Of a stretch of DNA of 15,799 nt, positions 14,839 to 15,799 are shown one piece after another. The notes beneath the pieces were generated by a model. The model did no database searches, was not told where the DNA came from, and saw only the letters and a program-made list of their open reading frames with translations. Source of the DNA: JAXFQS01 sp034178815 (GTDB taxonomy: Bacteria; Verrucomicrobiota; Kiritimatiellia; RFP12; DVOR01); NCBI GenBank assembly GCA_034178815.1, contig JAXFQS010000045.1:1-15799 (forward strand), in the 5' to 3' direction. The translations under genes were made by a program, and so were the position numbers. Position 1 is the first letter of the stretch. Each line of letters opens with the position of its first letter.

Positions 14839-15284
14839 TTTTGGGATGGGTCGGCTGGGCGGAGGCGGACGGACACGAGGCGGGCTTCGGGGTTGTCGCC
14901 GGTGGAGCCGATCAGAAGCCATTCGCCGATGGGGATGAGGCCATTGTAGCCGAGGTGGTAGCGACAGTAGCGGAGCGGGGACGCGGGCAACTTTCCGCGC
15001 ACGGTCAAGGCCATCTTGATGAAGGTGTCGCCGGTTTGGGAGCGGTCGAGGGCTGTGACCATACCGCTGACGGACTCGCCCTTTTCGAGGTCGAGCGGGA
15101 GTTCGCCCTGACCCTCGGCGTTGATGGACAAAACGCCCGTGAGATCGTCCGCGGCGATATCCAGAAGCCAGACGGTTCCGGAGGGCGGAGGCGGGGTGGT
15201 GCCGACGATTTGGTCGGGTTCCTGCGTAACGCAGCCGGACAACAGAGCGAGTGCGGCGAGTGCCGCGGCGATACCGTTTTTCAT
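14835..15284 (-). CDS. Predicted lipoprotein of unknown function
   Basis: A 149-residue protein with a classical lipoprotein signal: a Lys at position 2, a hydrophobic Ala/Leu core and the lipobox L-L-S-G-C with the acylated Cys at residue 18. A Thr/Pro-rich linker follows, then a roughly 110-residue beta-rich domain with no Cys pair or catalytic motif that I recognise. The mature part may form a small beta-barrel-like or OB-like fold, but this is a guess. The start is supported by AAGGAG 11 bases upstream of the ATG. The gene lies 19 bases after the prenyltransferase, and its TGA stop overlaps the GTG start of queE in a GTGA, so the two are probably translationally coupled. Codons end mostly in C, unlike the prenyltransferase before it. 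Function unknown. Confidence 0.8.
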   Translation of the reverse strand: MKNGIAAALAALALLSGCVTQEPDQIVGTTPPPPSGTVWLLDIAADDLTGVLSINAEGQGELPLDLEKGESVSGMVTALDRSQTGDTFIKMALTVRGKLPASPLRYCRYHLGYNGLIPIGEWLLIGSTGDNPEARLVSVRLRPADPSQK

Positions 15285-15303
15285 AGCAAGCGAGACTCCT
15301 TCT

Positions 15304-15799
15304 CTAACGAATGCAAACTCCCAGAATGAACAAGACCGAGTAGACCAGATGCAGGCGCGCGGTCATCCCGAGCAAGGCCTTCGGCTCCTCCGACGCCCAG
15401 GCTTCTCGGATTGCGAGCACGGCCAGCGGCGCGGCCAGCATCGCCCAGGGGGCGACCTGCGGCAGTAGCCCCAACATCGGGAACGGCGCAAGTACCAAGA
15501 AGGCGTAGAGCCACCTTGCCCCGCGCCGACCCAGCCGAATCGATAGCGTCCGAATCCCCGCATCCGAGTCCCTCCGGATATCCCGCAAATCGTTCGCGTG
15601 GAGGATAGCCGCCACCAAAAAGGCAATCGGCAGCGACACCCACACCATCTCCGGCGACACCCGCCGCGCCAACGCCCAATACGCCGCCAGCGGCTCCACC
15701 AACCCCATCAGCAGATAGACACCAAACACCCCCATTCCTTGGTACTTGAACCACCCGGAGGTATAGTACCAAGCCCCCCCCATCCCTAGTACAACACAG
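15304..15799 (-). CDS. UbiA-family prenyltransferase, MenA-like (5' end outside window)
   Basis: This is the C-terminal 164 residues of an integral membrane prenyltransferase; the reading frame stays open to the right edge, so the true start is outside. The visible part has the second Asp-rich motif of the UbiA superfamily in the form N-D-L-R-D-I-R-R-D, followed by a G-I-R-T-L-S-I-R-L-G segment. That resembles the N-N-x-R-D-x-x-x-D-x-x-x-G-K-x-T-L pattern of MenA, 1,4-dihydroxy-2-naphthoate polyprenyltransferase of menaquinone synthesis. Several hydrophobic stretches fit transmembrane helices, and an aromatic Y-Y-T segment precedes the first one, as in MenA relatives. The first Asp-rich motif is off the window, so the exact substrate cannot be set; UbiA (4-hydroxybenzoate) or another polyprenyl transferase remains possible. 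A lipoprotein gene follows after 19 bases. Family assignment is firm, the MenA role is likely. Confidence 0.8.
   Translation of the reverse strand, partial: CVVLGMGGAWYYTSGWFKYQGMGVFGVYLLMGLVEPLAAYWALARRVSPEMVWVSLPIAFLVAAILHANDLRDIRRDSDAGIRTLSIRLGRRGARWLYAFLVLAPFPMLGLLPQVAPWAMLAAPLAVLAIREAWASEEPKALLGMTARLHLVYSVLFILGVCIR

Noticed and set aside
14839..14922. N-terminal extension of QueE by 28 residues
   Set aside because: It is Pro/Arg-rich, lies inside the lipoprotein gene, and is not like any QueE N-terminus. The GTG at 14838 overlapping the lipoprotein stop fits better.
1..15799. A mobile element, phage region, CRISPR array, or RNA gene
   Set aside because: I found no transposase, integrase, terminal repeats, spaced direct repeats, or tRNA/rRNA-like sequence. 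The window reads as ordinary chromosomal operons.

Overview
All genes in this window lie on the minus strand and are read from high to low coordinates. I count 16: 14 complete and one cut at each edge. No intergenic gap exceeds about 125 bases, and many junctions are overlaps of the ATGA, GTGA or TAG-next-to-ATG kind. I saw no rRNA, tRNA, CRISPR array, insertion sequence or integrase. The sequence is GC-rich. At least four short proteins carry lipobox signal peptides, three of them with a BamE/SmpA-like pattern, so the host is probably a diderm (Gram-negative-type) bacterium. The branching enzyme is of the eukaryote-like GH13_8 type and the glycogen synthase has an unusual N-terminal loop. My best guess is a member of the PVC group (Verrucomicrobiota, Kiritimatiellota or Lentisphaerota); this is inference only.

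Layout in transcription order. (1) 15799-12800: a partial UbiA/MenA-type prenyltransferase, a lipoprotein, queE (7-carboxy-7-deazaguanine synthase) and a DUF2851 protein, with the last three overlapping by a few bases. (2) 12799-12677: the largest gap, holding a near-consensus sigma-70 promoter whose start point falls on or next to the ATG of the next gene, and an inverted repeat further upstream. (3) 12676-11459: three overlapping small lipoproteins that each carry a BamE/SmpA-like 'G-T-x-x-x-V-x-x-x-L-G-x-P' segment. (4) 11424-6162: metY, a secreted coiled-coil protein, glgA and glgB, packed tightly. (5) 6160 to the left edge: a CPBP membrane protease, a TetR regulator, a GT4-type glycosyltransferase, and a two-gene ABC exporter of the YbbA-YbbP/MacB class. 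The exporter permease (890 visible residues) runs off the left edge.

How they work together. glgA and glgB elongate and branch an alpha-glucan from ADP-glucose; glgC and degradative genes are not in the window. queE belongs to queuosine-type 7-deazaguanine synthesis and metY to methionine/homocysteine synthesis. The last block looks like an envelope cassette: a regulator, a glycosyltransferase and an FtsX-type exporter, with a CPBP protease in front. The mix of unrelated functions on one strand suggests long polycistronic transcription with an internal promoter at about 12700, rather than one dedicated pathway. Third-codon-position composition also switches between C-rich and G-rich blocks about 1 kb long, sometimes inside a single gene.
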